A stretch of DNA of 64,000 bases, taken from NCBI GenBank assembly GCA_001263235.1, contig LGRD01000036.1, positions 1 through 64,000 of the forward strand, read 5' to 3'. Numbering within the stretch: the first letter of the stretch is position 1; the number at the start of each line of letters is the position of its first letter. The notes under the pieces are model-generated. The model saw only the letters and a program-made list of their open reading frames with translations, had not been told where the DNA came from and ran no database searches. The DNA comes from Methylibium sp. NZG (GTDB taxonomy: Bacteria > Pseudomonadota > Gammaproteobacteria > Burkholderiales > Burkholderiaceae_C). Below, piece after piece: positions 27,684 through 35,678 of this stretch. Both the position numbers and the translations under genes were made by a program.

Positions 27684-28835
27684 ATGCCCCGACTGCTCTA
27701 CCTGCTCGCGTTGTGCAACCTGGTGCTGGGCACCGGTGCGTTCCTCATCAACGGCATCTTGACGCCGGTGAGCACTGACCTCGGCGTGAGCGTGGCCGCG
27801 GCCGGGCAGGCGATGACGGTGTACGCGCTGTCCACCGCACTGATCGCGCCGCTGATGCTGGTGGCCACCGGCCGCTGGCCGCGCCGGCAGGCGCTCGTCT
27901 TCGGCTTGCTGCTGTTTGCGCTGGGCAGCGGCGTGTGTGCGCTGGCCGGCAACCTGACGGTGTTGCTGATGGGCCGTGCGCTGATGGGCGTGGGCGCGAT
28001 GTTCACGCCGCTGGCCGCCGGCATCGCCGTGGCGTTGGTCGAGCCAGGCAAGCGCGGGCGGGCGCTGTCGCTGGTGTTCCTGGGCATGAGCATGAGCTAC
28101 GTGATCGGCCTGCCGCTCGGCGCATGGCTGGGCTTTCGCTACGGCTGGCAGGTGCCGGTGGCGCTGGTGGGCATGCTGGCGGTGGTCGCGGCCGCCGCCG
28201 TTTGGGCTTTGTGCCCGAAGCACGTTGCCGCGCCTGGCGCCAGCTTCAACGGCCTGGGCACGGTGCTGGGCAACCCGCCGGTGTTCTGGGGCCTGCTGAT
28301 GACGCTGAGCTACTTCGTCGCGATCTTCGTCGTGTTCGCCTTCATCGGGCCGGTGCTGCAGGCGCTGTCGCCGATGTCGAGCAATCGCCTGAGCTTGTCG
28401 CTGATGCTCTTCGGCGTGGCCGGCGTGATCGGCACGGTGCTGGGCGGCTGGGCGAACGACCGCTTCGGCGCGCCGCGCACGCTGAAGGTCCAGCTCAGCG
28501 TGCTGCTGACCATGATGACGCTGGTGCCCCTGACGCAGGGCCACTACCCGCTGACGATGCTTGCGTTCTTCGTCTGGGGCGTGGCCGGCTTCGGCATGAT
28601 GACGCCGCAGCAGTCGCGGCTGGCGCAGTTGTCGCCGGCACAGGCGCCGGTGCTGCTGTCGCTGAACACATCGATGCTGTACTTCGGCACCGCGCTCGGC
28701 GCGGCGGTGGGCGGGGCGGTGTCGGGCTCGGTCGGCTTTGCGCAACTGGCCTGGGTGGGCGCGCTGTTTGCACTGGCCGGGCTCGGCGCTTTGTGGATGA
28801 GCACGCACAAGACCCCGCTTCTTCAGATGCCGTGA
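27684..28835 (+). CDS. MFS transporter (DHA1/AraJ-like)
   Basis: 383 residues with about 12 hydrophobic helices, beginning LLYLLALCNLVLGTGAFLIN. Motif A appears as ATGRWPRRQALVFG after helix 2, followed by MGRALMGVGAMFTPLAAGIA in helix 4 and RYGWQVPVALVG after helix 5. This resembles AraJ/NepI-type sugar or nucleoside efflux carriers. It follows xylB by 142 bases on the same strand and may be the last operon gene, perhaps exporting excess sugar. That role is inference from position. It could equally be an unrelated drug-efflux carrier. Confidence 0.85.
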   Translation: MPRLLYLLALCNLVLGTGAFLINGILTPVSTDLGVSVAAAGQAMTVYALSTALIAPLMLVATGRWPRRQALVFGLLLFALGSGVCALAGNLTVLLMGRALMGVGAMFTPLAAGIAVALVEPGKRGRALSLVFLGMSMSYVIGLPLGAWLGFRYGWQVPVALVGMLAVVAAAAVWALCPKHVAAPGASFNGLGTVLGNPPVFWGLLMTLSYFVAIFVVFAFIGPVLQALSPMSSNRLSLSLMLFGVAGVIGTVLGGWANDRFGAPRTLKVQLSVLLTMMTLVPLTQGHYPLTMLAFFVWGVAGFGMMTPQQSRLAQLSPAQAPVLLSLNTSMLYFGTALGAAVGGAVSGSVGFAQLAWVGALFALAGLGALWMSTHKTPLLQMP

Positions 28836-28841
28836 TCGGCG

Positions 28842-28997
28842 CAACCGGTACAATCCCTAGATCAGCGCAGACCTCAGTCACTGCGTTGCCGTCAGTTCTG
28901 ACGTGACCCTTCAGGCCCTGCGCCTGACACCCCTTCTGCCTGCGACTGGCGCTTGAGCAAGATCGAGCGACAGGCCGATCCTCTGTTTGGAAACCCC
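28842..28997 (+). promoter_or_regulatory. Candidate -10 box and 5' leader of rhlE
   Basis: TACAAT at 28849-28854 is a good -10 hexamer, but no -35 at standard spacing is convincing (the region upstream is still MFS coding sequence). If used, it gives a leader of about 135 bases before the rhlE ATG at 28998. Long leaders are common on cold-responsive helicase mRNAs. No ribosome site stronger than GGAAA is visible. Confidence 0.35.
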
Positions 28998-30491
28998 ATG
29001 TCTTTCGATACCCTCGGCCTGGCCGAGCCGCTGCTGCGTGCCGTGCACGAACAGGGCTACACCACCCCCACCCCCATCCAGGCGCAAGCCATTCCGGCCG
29101 TGCTGTCGGGCGGCGACGTGATGGGCGGCGCGCAGACCGGCACCGGCAAGACCGCCGGCTTCGTGCTGCCGATGCTGCACCGGCTGATGGCCACGCCCGC
29201 CGTGCGCGACGCGCGCGGCCGCCTGCCGATCCGCGCGCTCATCCTGACGCCCACGCGCGAGCTCGCCGCGCAGGTCGAAGAAAGCGTGCGCCTGTACGGC
29301 AAGCACAGCAAGCTCACCAGCATGGTGATGTTCGGCGGCGTGGGCATGCAGCCGCAGATCGACAAGCTGCGGCGCGGCGTGGACATCCTTGTGGCCACCC
29401 CCGGCCGCCTGCTCGACCACCACCAGCAGCGCACGCTCGACCTGAGCCATGTGCAGATCTTTGTGTTGGACGAAGCCGACCGCATGCTCGACATGGGCTT
29501 CATCCACGACATCAAGAAGGTGCTGGCGATCGTCCCGGCGCAGAAGCAGAGCCTGTTGTTCAGCGCCACCTTCAGCGACGAGATCAAGGCGCTGGCCGAC
29601 CGCTTGCTGAACAAGCCAGTGCTCATTGAGGTGGCGCGCCGCAACCAGACCAACGACATGATCGCGCAGAAGGTCCACCCCGTCGGCCGCGAGCTGAAGA
29701 AGGACCTGCTGTGCCACCTGATCAAGAGCAACGACTGGCACCAGGTGCTGGTCTTCACGCGCATGAAGAGCGGCGCCAACAAGCTGGTCGAGTACCTGCT
29801 GAAGAACAACATCACCGCGATGGCGATCCATGGCAACAAGAGCCAGAGCGCGCGCACCAAGGCGCTGGCCGACTTCAAGGCCGGTGAACTGACCTGCCTG
29901 GTCGCAACCGACATCGCCGCGCGCGGCATCGACATCGACCAGCTGCCGCACGTCGTCAACTACGAACTGCCCAACGTGCCCGAAGACTACGTGCACCGCA
30001 TCGGCCGCACCGGCCGCGCCGGCTCGCAGGGCGAGGCGGTGTCGCTGGTGTGCGTGGACGAGAACGGCTTCCTGCGCGACATCGAACGGCTCATCAAGCG
30101 CGAGATCCCGAAAGAGATCGTGCCCGGCTTCGCACCGCTGGCGAACGAGAAGCCCGAGCCGATCGTGCTCGGCCGCATGGTGATCGGCGAAGGCGCGGGC
30201 CGCGGCGGCCACCGGCACCACGCGAATGGACGTGGTGGGCACGGCGGTGGTGGCGGTGGATACGGCGGCGGCGGCGGTGGTGGTGGAAACGGTGGCCGAG
30301 GCCGCAGCGACAACCGCCAAGACAACCGCAGCGACGGGCGCAGCAGCGCGCCGGCACGCAGCGCTGCGCCGCCTGCCCGCGCTCCCGCCCGAGACGCCCA
30401 CGGCCAGCCGCCCCCGCGCCCGCACGGCCCTCGCCCTGACAGCCCGCACAGCGGCCGCCCGCCCGCCCGCCTGACACAGCCCAAGCGCTGA
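28998..30491 (+). CDS. rhlE: DEAD-box RNA helicase RhlE
   Basis: 497 residues. All DEAD motifs are present in order: Q motif ([13 protein letters not shown]), motif I AQTGTGKT, Ia [43 protein letters not shown] and [12 protein letters not shown]. The C-terminal tail (about 395-497) is Gly-rich ([23 protein letters not shown]), then Arg/Asp/Pro-rich, an RGG-like RNA-binding extension. RhlE helps ribosome assembly and mRNA turnover, often in the cold. The start is set at the ATG giving MSFDTLGL, and a longer frame from 28953 is not conserved-looking. Confidence 0.93.
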   Translation: MSFDTLGLAEPLLRAVHEQGYTTPTPIQAQAIPAVLSGGDVMGGAQTGTGKTAGFVLPMLHRLMATPAVRDARGRLPIRALILTPTRELAAQVEESVRLYGKHSKLTSMVMFGGVGMQPQIDKLRRGVDILVATPGRLLDHHQQRTLDLSHVQIFVLDEADRMLDMGFIHDIKKVLAIVPAQKQSLLFSATFSDEIKALADRLLNKPVLIEVARRNQTNDMIAQKVHPVGRELKKDLLCHLIKSNDWHQVLVFTRMKSGANKLVEYLLKNNITAMAIHGNKSQSARTKALADFKAGELTCLVATDIAARGIDIDQLPHVVNYELPNVPEDYVHRIGRTGRAGSQGEAVSLVCVDENGFLRDIERLIKREIPKEIVPGFAPLANEKPEPIVLGRMVIGEGAGRGGHRHHANGRGGHGGGGGGYGGGGGGGGNGGRGRSDNRQDNRSDGRSSAPARSAAPPARAPARDAHGQPPPRPHGPRPDSPHSGRPPARLTQPKR

Positions 30492-30560
30492 GGCGCGCCA
30501 CCGGCGTGGGCCGCGCTTCAGGCGGCTCGTCGCGCAGCGCATGCTGCCCGGCTTGGTCGC

Positions 30561-30597
30561 TTGCCGCTGCGCGAGCCATGCAGTTACATTCATTGCA
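30561..30597 (+). promoter_or_regulatory. Sigma70-like promoter giving a near-leaderless transcript
   Basis: TTGCCG (30561-30566), a 17-base spacer and TTACAT (30584-30589) form a plausible sigma70 promoter. The start point would fall near 30596, one base before the ATG at 30597. No Shine-Dalgarno sequence lies before that ATG, so a leaderless or near-leaderless mRNA is predicted. Confidence 0.4.
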
Positions 30598-31295
30598 TGA
30601 GCAGCGCTGCCGAACCCCAACGAACCGCCTTGCTCGCTGGCGCCACGGGCCTGGTGGGGCGGGCGTTGCTGCCACTGATTGCACGCAACCCCCGCTACCA
30701 GCGCATCCACGCGCTGGTGCGCCGGCCGCAAGCCGACACTGAAACGGACCCGAAAACTCAGGTCCACGTCGTCGACTTCGCCAAGCTGCCGGCCGCGTTG
30801 CCGCGTGCTGACGACGCCTACATTGCACTCGGTACCACGATCAAGGTGGCCGGCTCGGAAGCGGCATTCCGGCAGGTCGACTTCGACTTCGTGGTCGCCA
30901 CCGCACAGGCTGCCAAAGCCGCAGGCGCGCACCGCCTGGCGGTCGTGTCGGCGCTTGGCGCCGACAGCTGCTCCCGCGTGTTCTACAACCGCGTCAAGGG
31001 CGACATGCAGGCGGCGCTGGCGCAGATCGGCTTCGACACACTGTGCATCGCGCAGCCTTCGCTGCTGGTGGGCGACCGCGCCGCGCTGGGCCAGCCGGTG
31101 CGCGCCGGCGAGGTGTGGGCGACAAAGCTGCTCGGCCCGGTGATGCGCCTGGTGCCGGCCGGCGTGCGCCCCATCCACGCCGACGCGGTGGCCGGCGCGA
31201 TGCTCGCTGCCCTGCTGGCGGGCCGGCCCGGCGTGCAGATACTGAGTTCGGCCGAGATGCAGCGGGCCGCGCGCCCGAGCCACGCCGTCGCTTGA
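30597..31295 (+). CDS. NAD(P)-binding Rossmann oxidoreductase (atypical SDR)
   Basis: 232 residues. The nucleotide-binding loop LLAGATGLVGRALLPLIARN opens the protein, followed by IHALVRRPQ and YIALGTTIKVAGSEAAFRQV. The stretch AGAHRLAVVSALGAD and the YNRVKG motif that replaces the classical YxxxK follow. This is the HTATIP2/CC3-like atypical SDR group, common in Proteobacteria and without a defined substrate. It is soluble. The gene seems to start without a ribosome site, downstream of its own promoter, and is followed 23 bases later by the Mrr-like gene. Confidence 0.85.
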   Translation: MSSAAEPQRTALLAGATGLVGRALLPLIARNPRYQRIHALVRRPQADTETDPKTQVHVVDFAKLPAALPRADDAYIALGTTIKVAGSEAAFRQVDFDFVVATAQAAKAAGAHRLAVVSALGADSCSRVFYNRVKGDMQAALAQIGFDTLCIAQPSLLVGDRAALGQPVRAGEVWATKLLGPVMRLVPAGVRPIHADAVAGAMLAALLAGRPGVQILSSAEMQRAARPSHAVA

Positions 31296-31318
31296 GCGCC
31301 GCCAACCGACGCTTCGCC

Positions 31319-32599
31319 ATGGCCACGCCGTTCAGCAACGCCGATGCCAGCACGCTGCCGCCGCCCGCGGCCGCGGTGACGCCGTCCGCCGCCGCTGCCG
31401 CCGTCGCCAAAAAACCGCGCCAGAGGAGCCACCGCGAAGTGATCGAATTGCGCCGCGCACCGATGGCGCGCCTGAAGCTGGCCGGCGCCGTGCTGATGGC
31501 CCTGGCCTCGTTGCTGTTGCTGGCGGGCTGGTTCATGCCCGAGCTGTGGCGCCCGGCCTTCGCCTCGTGGCGGGCGGCGGCGTTTGCGATGCTGGGCGCA
31601 GGCGCGCTGCTGATGTGGCAACAGACGCGACAGGACGAGGCAAGGCGCCGGCTGGACGCGTTGTCGTCGCTGACGCACAGCTCGTTCATGCCGTACGAGT
31701 TTGCGCCGGTGACCTTGCCGATGGAAGAGCCGCCTGCCGAGCGAGGTGCGGGCAGCGGCGCCGACACGTCGGCCGCGTTGCTGGTTGCAGACGCGGGCCT
31801 ACCGACCCGTGCCGAGACCGCCGGTGCGCAGGAGGCTGCGGCTGCCGTCGGGACAGCGGCGGGCCTTGCCACCCTCACGGCTGCCACCCTCACGCCTGCC
31901 ACCGTGTCGGCACCGGCAAGCGCCACCACCGTGGCGGCCCCGCCGGCAGCAGCGCCCCCCGCGCCGCGCTGGACGGCTGGCTTGCTGCGCGCGCTGGAGT
32001 GGCGCCGCTTCCAGGCCCTGTGCGAAGAAATCTTCAAACAGGACGGCTACGTCACCAGGGCCGGCACGACCGCCACGACCGCCACGACTGCCACGACTGG
32101 CACAACCCGCACCGCTGCCTCCATCGACGAGAGCGAGGCCGACGCAGGCCGCTACCTCTGGCTGCACTCGCGTCTGGACCTGCAACAGCCGGTGCGTATC
32201 GTCGAATGCCGACATTGGAGCGGCGAGCCGGTGGGCGTCCCGGCGGTGCGCGAGTTCCTCGGTGCGATGGTCGACGCCGGGCTCAAGTCCGGCGCGCTGA
32301 TGAGTTGCGGCGCGTTCACCGCCGAGGCCGAGGCGCTGGCGCGCCGCCACGGCATCATGGCCGTCAGCGGGCCCGACCTGCTGGCGCTGGTGGCAAAACG
32401 CCCTGAAGCATTGCAGCAGCAGTTGCTCGACGTGGCCACGCAAGGCGACTACACGCGCCCGAGCTGCCGCCGCTGCGGCCTCAAGATGCTCGCGCCCGCG
32501 GCCTCAGCGGCCGCGCCTGACGGAACCCTCACCCGCTGGGTGTGCCAAGACGCCCCGCGCTGCGCCGGAACGATGGAATGGAGCCCGGGTCCGGCATGA
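31319..32599 (+). CDS. Membrane-anchored Mrr-type restriction endonuclease-like protein with zinc ribbon
   Basis: 426 residues. Two N-terminal membrane helices (LKLAGAVLMALASLLLLAGW and WRAAAFAMLGAGALLMW) are followed by an Ala/Thr/Pro-rich linker. An Mrr-cat-like domain (about 225-365) has LEWRRFQALCEEIFKQDGYV, VRIVECRHWSGEPVGVPAVR and FTAEAEALARRHGIMAVSGP. A C-terminal zinc-ribbon-like segment holds four Cys (CRRCG ... CQDAPRC). The nuclease core normally needs 'GGxD ... QxK'. Here the Asp strand is not recognisable and QxK reads ECR, so cleavage activity is doubtful. The linker carries short Thr-Ala-Thr repeats. Its TGA overlaps the next ATG (ATGA). Confidence 0.75.
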   Translation: MATPFSNADASTLPPPAAAVTPSAAAAAVAKKPRQRSHREVIELRRAPMARLKLAGAVLMALASLLLLAGWFMPELWRPAFASWRAAAFAMLGAGALLMWQQTRQDEARRRLDALSSLTHSSFMPYEFAPVTLPMEEPPAERGAGSGADTSAALLVADAGLPTRAETAGAQEAAAAVGTAAGLATLTAATLTPATVSAPASATTVAAPPAAAPPAPRWTAGLLRALEWRRFQALCEEIFKQDGYVTRAGTTATTATTATTGTTRTAASIDESEADAGRYLWLHSRLDLQQPVRIVECRHWSGEPVGVPAVREFLGAMVDAGLKSGALMSCGAFTAEAEALARRHGIMAVSGPDLLALVAKRPEALQQQLLDVATQGDYTRPSCRRCGLKMLAPAASAAAPDGTLTRWVCQDAPRCAGTMEWSPGPA

Positions 32600-33147
32600 A
32601 GAAGATTGACAGCCTGTCGGTGAAGTGGCTCAAGAGAGCGTCGGCGCGAACGTCGGAGAACGCGCCAGAGCGGGCGCCAGCGCTCGCCACCCGGCCGCGC
32701 ATTGCGCTGCCCTCGCTGGTGTGGTTGCTCCTGGCGGTGGCGAGCTTCGTCGCGGCGGTCGGCGTCTGGCAAAGCCAGCGCCTGGAGCGCATGCGCCCGC
32801 CGGCCGTCGTTGTTCCGCCGCTCTCGCCCCCGCCTGCGACGAGCACGGCGCCGGGTGCCAACGGAGGAGGTGCCGGCGGCGAGCCCGCAGCGGGCGGCGC
32901 GGCGCGGGCGCTCGCCGCCCCGGTCCCGCCGGCGGGCGCCAGCCCGGCTGTCGCCGCGGCGCAAGCCGCAGCCGAAAGTGCCGCCTCGCCGCCCCTGCGC
33001 CAGATCGACCCGCAAGCCGGCCGGCAGGTGCTGCGCTGCGTCAGCAAGGGGCGTGTGACCTACCGCGACCTGAACGCCGGCTGCCCGGACGGCGCGTCCG
33101 AGCGCGTCACCGTCTTCCCCACCGAGGGGGTGGGAAAGCCGCAGTGA
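32596..33147 (+). CDS. Membrane-anchored DUF4124-like protein
   Basis: 183 residues. A single membrane helix (LVWLLLAVASFVAAVGVW, about 42-60) follows a basic cytoplasmic N-terminus. A long Pro/Ala/Gly linker leads to a small C-terminal domain, VLRCVSKGRVTYRDLNAGCP, which resembles DUF4124 (a 'YKCv...G.vtYsd.pC' domain found in envelope proteins) with its two conserved Cys. The ATG overlaps the stop of the Mrr-like gene, so the two proteins are co-translated and may work together at the inner membrane. The function is unknown. Confidence 0.7.
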   Translation: MKKIDSLSVKWLKRASARTSENAPERAPALATRPRIALPSLVWLLLAVASFVAAVGVWQSQRLERMRPPAVVVPPLSPPPATSTAPGANGGGAGGEPAAGGAARALAAPVPPAGASPAVAAAQAAAESAASPPLRQIDPQAGRQVLRCVSKGRVTYRDLNAGCPDGASERVTVFPTEGVGKPQ

Positions 33148-33169
33148 GCGTGGCGGCGGGGCGCTGACG

Positions 33170-33874
33170 GTGGCCGCGAACGAGGCGCTACCGAGCGGGC
33201 CCGCGGACGTTGCCGCGTCGCGAGCCGGCGCCGCGGCGGCGCCCCACGAGGTCACCGTCGTGCATGTCGACCGCACCTGCATCGTCGTCGACAAACCCAG
33301 CGGCGTGCTCTCGGTGCCGGGCCGCGGCACGCACCTGCAGGACTGCATGGCGGCGCGCGTTCAGGCGCTGTGGCCTGACGCGCGCGTGGTGCACCGGCTC
33401 GACATGGCGACCTCTGGCTTGCTGCTCTTCGCGCGCGGCGCCGCGGCGCAACGCAGCTTGAGCGACGCGTTTGCGAAGCGCAAAGTTCACAAGCGCTATG
33501 TCGCGGTGGTGCATGGGCTGGTGGCAACCGACAGCGGCGAGATCGACCTGCCGCTCATCACCGACTGGCCGAACCGGCCGCGCCAGAAGGTGGACGCCGA
33601 ACACGGCAAGCCTTCGCTCACGCGCTGGCAGGTGCTGTCGCGCGACGTTGTCCAACACACCACGCGCCTCGCGCTGATGCCGCTGACCGGCCGGTCCCAC
33701 CAACTGCGCGTACACCTGCTCGCGCTGGGCCACCCGATCCTGGGCGACGCGCTCTATGCGCCCGCTGACGTGCAAGCCCGCGCGCAGCGCTTGCTGCTGC
33801 ATGCCGAGGCGCTGGGCTGGGCGTGCCCGGAGAGCGGCGAACAGCTCCGGGTCGAGTCGCCGGCTCCGTTCTGA
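33170..33874 (+). CDS. RluA-family rRNA/tRNA pseudouridine synthase
   Basis: 234 residues from a GTG. CIVVDKPSGVLSVPGRG is followed by the catalytic block VVHRLDMATSGLLLFARG with the essential Asp, then HKRYVAVVHG and the closing PLTGRSHQLRVHLLALGHPI and GDALYAP. It lacks an S4 domain, like RluA and TruC. By length and lack of S4 it is closest to RluA, which modifies 23S rRNA position 746 and tRNA position 32, but paralogues are numerous, so the substrate is inferred only. It is convergent with rsgA across a repeat-filled gap. Confidence 0.88.
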   Translation: MAANEALPSGPADVAASRAGAAAAPHEVTVVHVDRTCIVVDKPSGVLSVPGRGTHLQDCMAARVQALWPDARVVHRLDMATSGLLLFARGAAAQRSLSDAFAKRKVHKRYVAVVHGLVATDSGEIDLPLITDWPNRPRQKVDAEHGKPSLTRWQVLSRDVVQHTTRLALMPLTGRSHQLRVHLLALGHPILGDALYAPADVQARAQRLLLHAEALGWACPESGEQLRVESPAPF

Positions 33875-33894
33875 CGGCCGCGACATCACCGAGC

Positions 33895-34018
33895 TGGTCA
33901 AACGAGCGCCGCGGAACTTGCTTTGCCGGGCCGCAGTGGTTGCCCCCGAGGGCGACGAAGGGCCTCGTGGACCTCGGGGAGCGGCGCAGGCGCTTCTGGG
34001 GCGGGGGTGTCGATGAGG
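33895..34018 (+). repeat. Dispersed intergenic repeat element, copy B
   Basis: The segment begins GGTCAAACGAGCGCCGCGGA and continues with a CTTTGCCGGGCCGC hairpin-like part, GTTGCCCCCGAGGGCGACGA, a stretch of about 25 bases absent from copy A, then GGGGAGCGGCGCAGGCGCTT. It fills the gap between the converging RluA-family and rsgA genes, ending just past the rsgA stop. Like copy A it lies at gene 3' ends. Confidence 0.75.
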
Positions 34019-34021
34019 TGG

Positions 34022-35185
34022 TCAAGCCCTGCGCGCCCGAGCCGCCTTGCTGCGCGTCTTCCACACCGAGGCCATCTGCTGCCGCTCCAGCGCGCTCATC
34101 GTGTCGCGGCGGGCCTCGCGCAGCAGCTTGTGGTAGTTGCGCAGGCGGTCGGCATCGACAGCCTCACGCACGGCGCAGCCGGGCTCGTGCTGGTGGCGGC
34201 AGTCGCGAAAGCGGCAGGCCGCGGCCAGCATGCCGATGTCGCCGAAGCTCGCAGCCAGCGTGGTTTCATCGACGTCCGGGCGCAGCGCGCGCAGGCCCGG
34301 CGTGTCGATGACGCACGCGCCGGTCGGCAGCCGGTGCAGCGAGCGCGAGGTGGTGGTGTGCTTGCCGCGGCTGTCGTGCTCGCGCACCGCGCCGGTGTCT
34401 TGCACGGCGGCGCGGAGCAGCGTGTTCGTCAACGTCGACTTGCCGGCGCCCGACGAGCCGAGCAGCACCAGCGTCTGCCCGGCGCCGAGGTACGGCGCGA
34501 GCGCTGCGGCAGCGGAGGGTGAGGTGGCGTTGACGGCCAGCACATCGACCTGCGCCGACGCCCGCGCGCGCACTGCGGCCACCCGCGCCTCCAGCTCGTT
34601 CGCCGGCTGCTCGTTCGCCGACCGCTTGTTCGCCGAATGCGCCAGCACGTTGGCCTTGCTCAGCACCACCACCGGCGCAACGCCGCTGCCGTGAACGAGC
34701 GCGAGGTAGCGCTCCAGCCGGCGCAGGTTGAAGTCGTCGTCCAGGCCCATCACCAGCAGCGCCCAATCGACGTTGCTGACGACCGGGTGGCGCCGTCCGT
34801 CGGCATCGCGCCGGGCGATGTGCGACAGCGGCGGCACGCGCTGAACGACCCAGGGCCGCTCCTGCGCCGCATTCCACGCGTCTCCCGCGTGGGCCTCGTG
34901 CGCCACCACAGCCCAGTCGCCGACCGCCAGCGCCGTCTCTTGCTCCTGCAGCGCGCGGGCCAGGCGCGGCAGCACGCGGGCGCTGATGTCGGCCAGGCCG
35001 TCGTGCACGCGAAGCGTTTCGCGGTGCACCTCGGTCACCCGGACGAGGCGCGGGGGGATCGTCGGCACAGCGATGGCCGGTGTGGCGACCAGGGCAGCTT
35101 CAAGCTCGGGAAGCGCCGCGGCCGCGGCGGCCACGGCGTTGGTCAAACCCAGGGAGCGCAGGCGCTCGTGGTGAATCTCGATCAT
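34022..35185 (-). CDS. rsgA: Ribosome small-subunit-dependent GTPase A
   Basis: 387 residues from the ATG giving MIEIHHERLRSLGLT. The OB-fold domain (about 40-130) is followed by the circularly permuted GTPase: G4-like VVLSKANVL, G1 LLGSSGAGKSTLTNTLL, a switch region with SRGKHTTTSRSLHRLPTGAC and G3 VIDTPGLRALRP. The zinc-binding end is CRFRDCRHQHEPGCAV. RsgA checks 30S subunit maturation. The insert RSANEQPANELEARV near residues 190-205 is a local, slightly repetitive extension. A long open frame upstream of the start (to 35407) is unlike the family and is rejected. Confidence 0.93.
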   Translation of the reverse strand: MIEIHHERLRSLGLTNAVAAAAAALPELEAALVATPAIAVPTIPPRLVRVTEVHRETLRVHDGLADISARVLPRLARALQEQETALAVGDWAVVAHEAHAGDAWNAAQERPWVVQRVPPLSHIARRDADGRRHPVVSNVDWALLVMGLDDDFNLRRLERYLALVHGSGVAPVVVLSKANVLAHSANKRSANEQPANELEARVAAVRARASAQVDVLAVNATSPSAAAALAPYLGAGQTLVLLGSSGAGKSTLTNTLLRAAVQDTGAVREHDSRGKHTTTSRSLHRLPTGACVIDTPGLRALRPDVDETTLAASFGDIGMLAAACRFRDCRHQHEPGCAVREAVDADRLRNYHKLLREARRDTMSALERQQMASVWKTRSKAARARRA

Positions 35186-35678
35186 GGTGGTATCTGAACC
35201 TCGACATCTCGCAGCGCCCGCCCCGAATGACAGGCAGGCGCCAAACGGCCGGCGCAACAGCACCGGCAACGAAGGGGCGGAGAAGTCGGCCGCTGGGTGC
35301 GGCGCGGAGGTCAGTTCCGACGGAAGAGGCGCGCTCGGGGGGAGCGGCTTGACGCGATACGCTGGAGGGCGAACCCGCGGGTCAGGCCAGGGCCGACAGG
35401 GGAACAATGGCTCGTTTGGGCATGGCGGTCCTCCTGGATGTTGGGGCGCCGGGTCGGCGGGAGCGCCAAGTGTTCCACGGGCGGCGGGCAGGCGTCAATT
35501 GCCGTATCGGCGCCGAGCTTTCAGGACCGCCAGAGCCGCCAGAGCCGCCAGAGCCGCCTCTGGGCACCGGCCGCCCTTGCGTTCTGGAAACAAGGACATA
35601 CATTCAGGTTCAACCGCAGTGCACTTGTATTATTCGCGTGCTCAAATTCGCTCGTCCTCGCTTCCCAAAGGAAACGCC
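35186..35678. other. 493-base intergenic region between rsgA and the Tim44-domain gene
   Basis: No conserved gene is recognisable here apart from the possible 13-codon ORF at 35382-35423. A 9-base unit CCGCCAGAG is repeated three times at 35527-35553 and then continues CCGCC. GC falls near 35580-35670, where the promoter of the Tim44-domain gene should lie. The region contains TTGTATTATTCGCG, which has A/T-rich hexamers but no clean promoter pair. A leader for rsgA on the minus strand would also start here. Confidence 0.6.
35382..35423 (-). CDS. Possible 13-codon leader peptide upstream of rsgA
   Basis: On the minus strand a perfect AGGAGG (35430-35435) stands six bases before an ATG opening MPKRAIVPLSALA and a TGA. 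It lies about 200 bases upstream of, and on the same strand as, rsgA. Such a strong site in front of so short an ORF is unusual in this window. It could be a regulatory leader for rsgA or chance. No homologue is known to me and the peptide has no membrane or secretion features. Confidence 0.35.
   Translation of the reverse strand: MPKRAIVPLSALA

Noticed and set aside
31043-31318. Extension of the Mrr-like protein into the SDR gene
   Set aside because: It would overlap the SDR coding sequence by 250 bases with Arg/Gly-rich text, and the ATG at 31319 precedes the first hydrophobic segment.
32065-32110. CRISPR-like or transposon repeat in the Mrr-like gene
   Set aside because: Short in-frame Thr-Ala codon repeats without spacers, so this is protein low complexity.
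34022-35407. N-terminal extension of rsgA to 35407
   Set aside because: The extra 74 residues are Pro/Arg/Ser-rich and unlike RsgA proteins, which start at MIEIH-type text.
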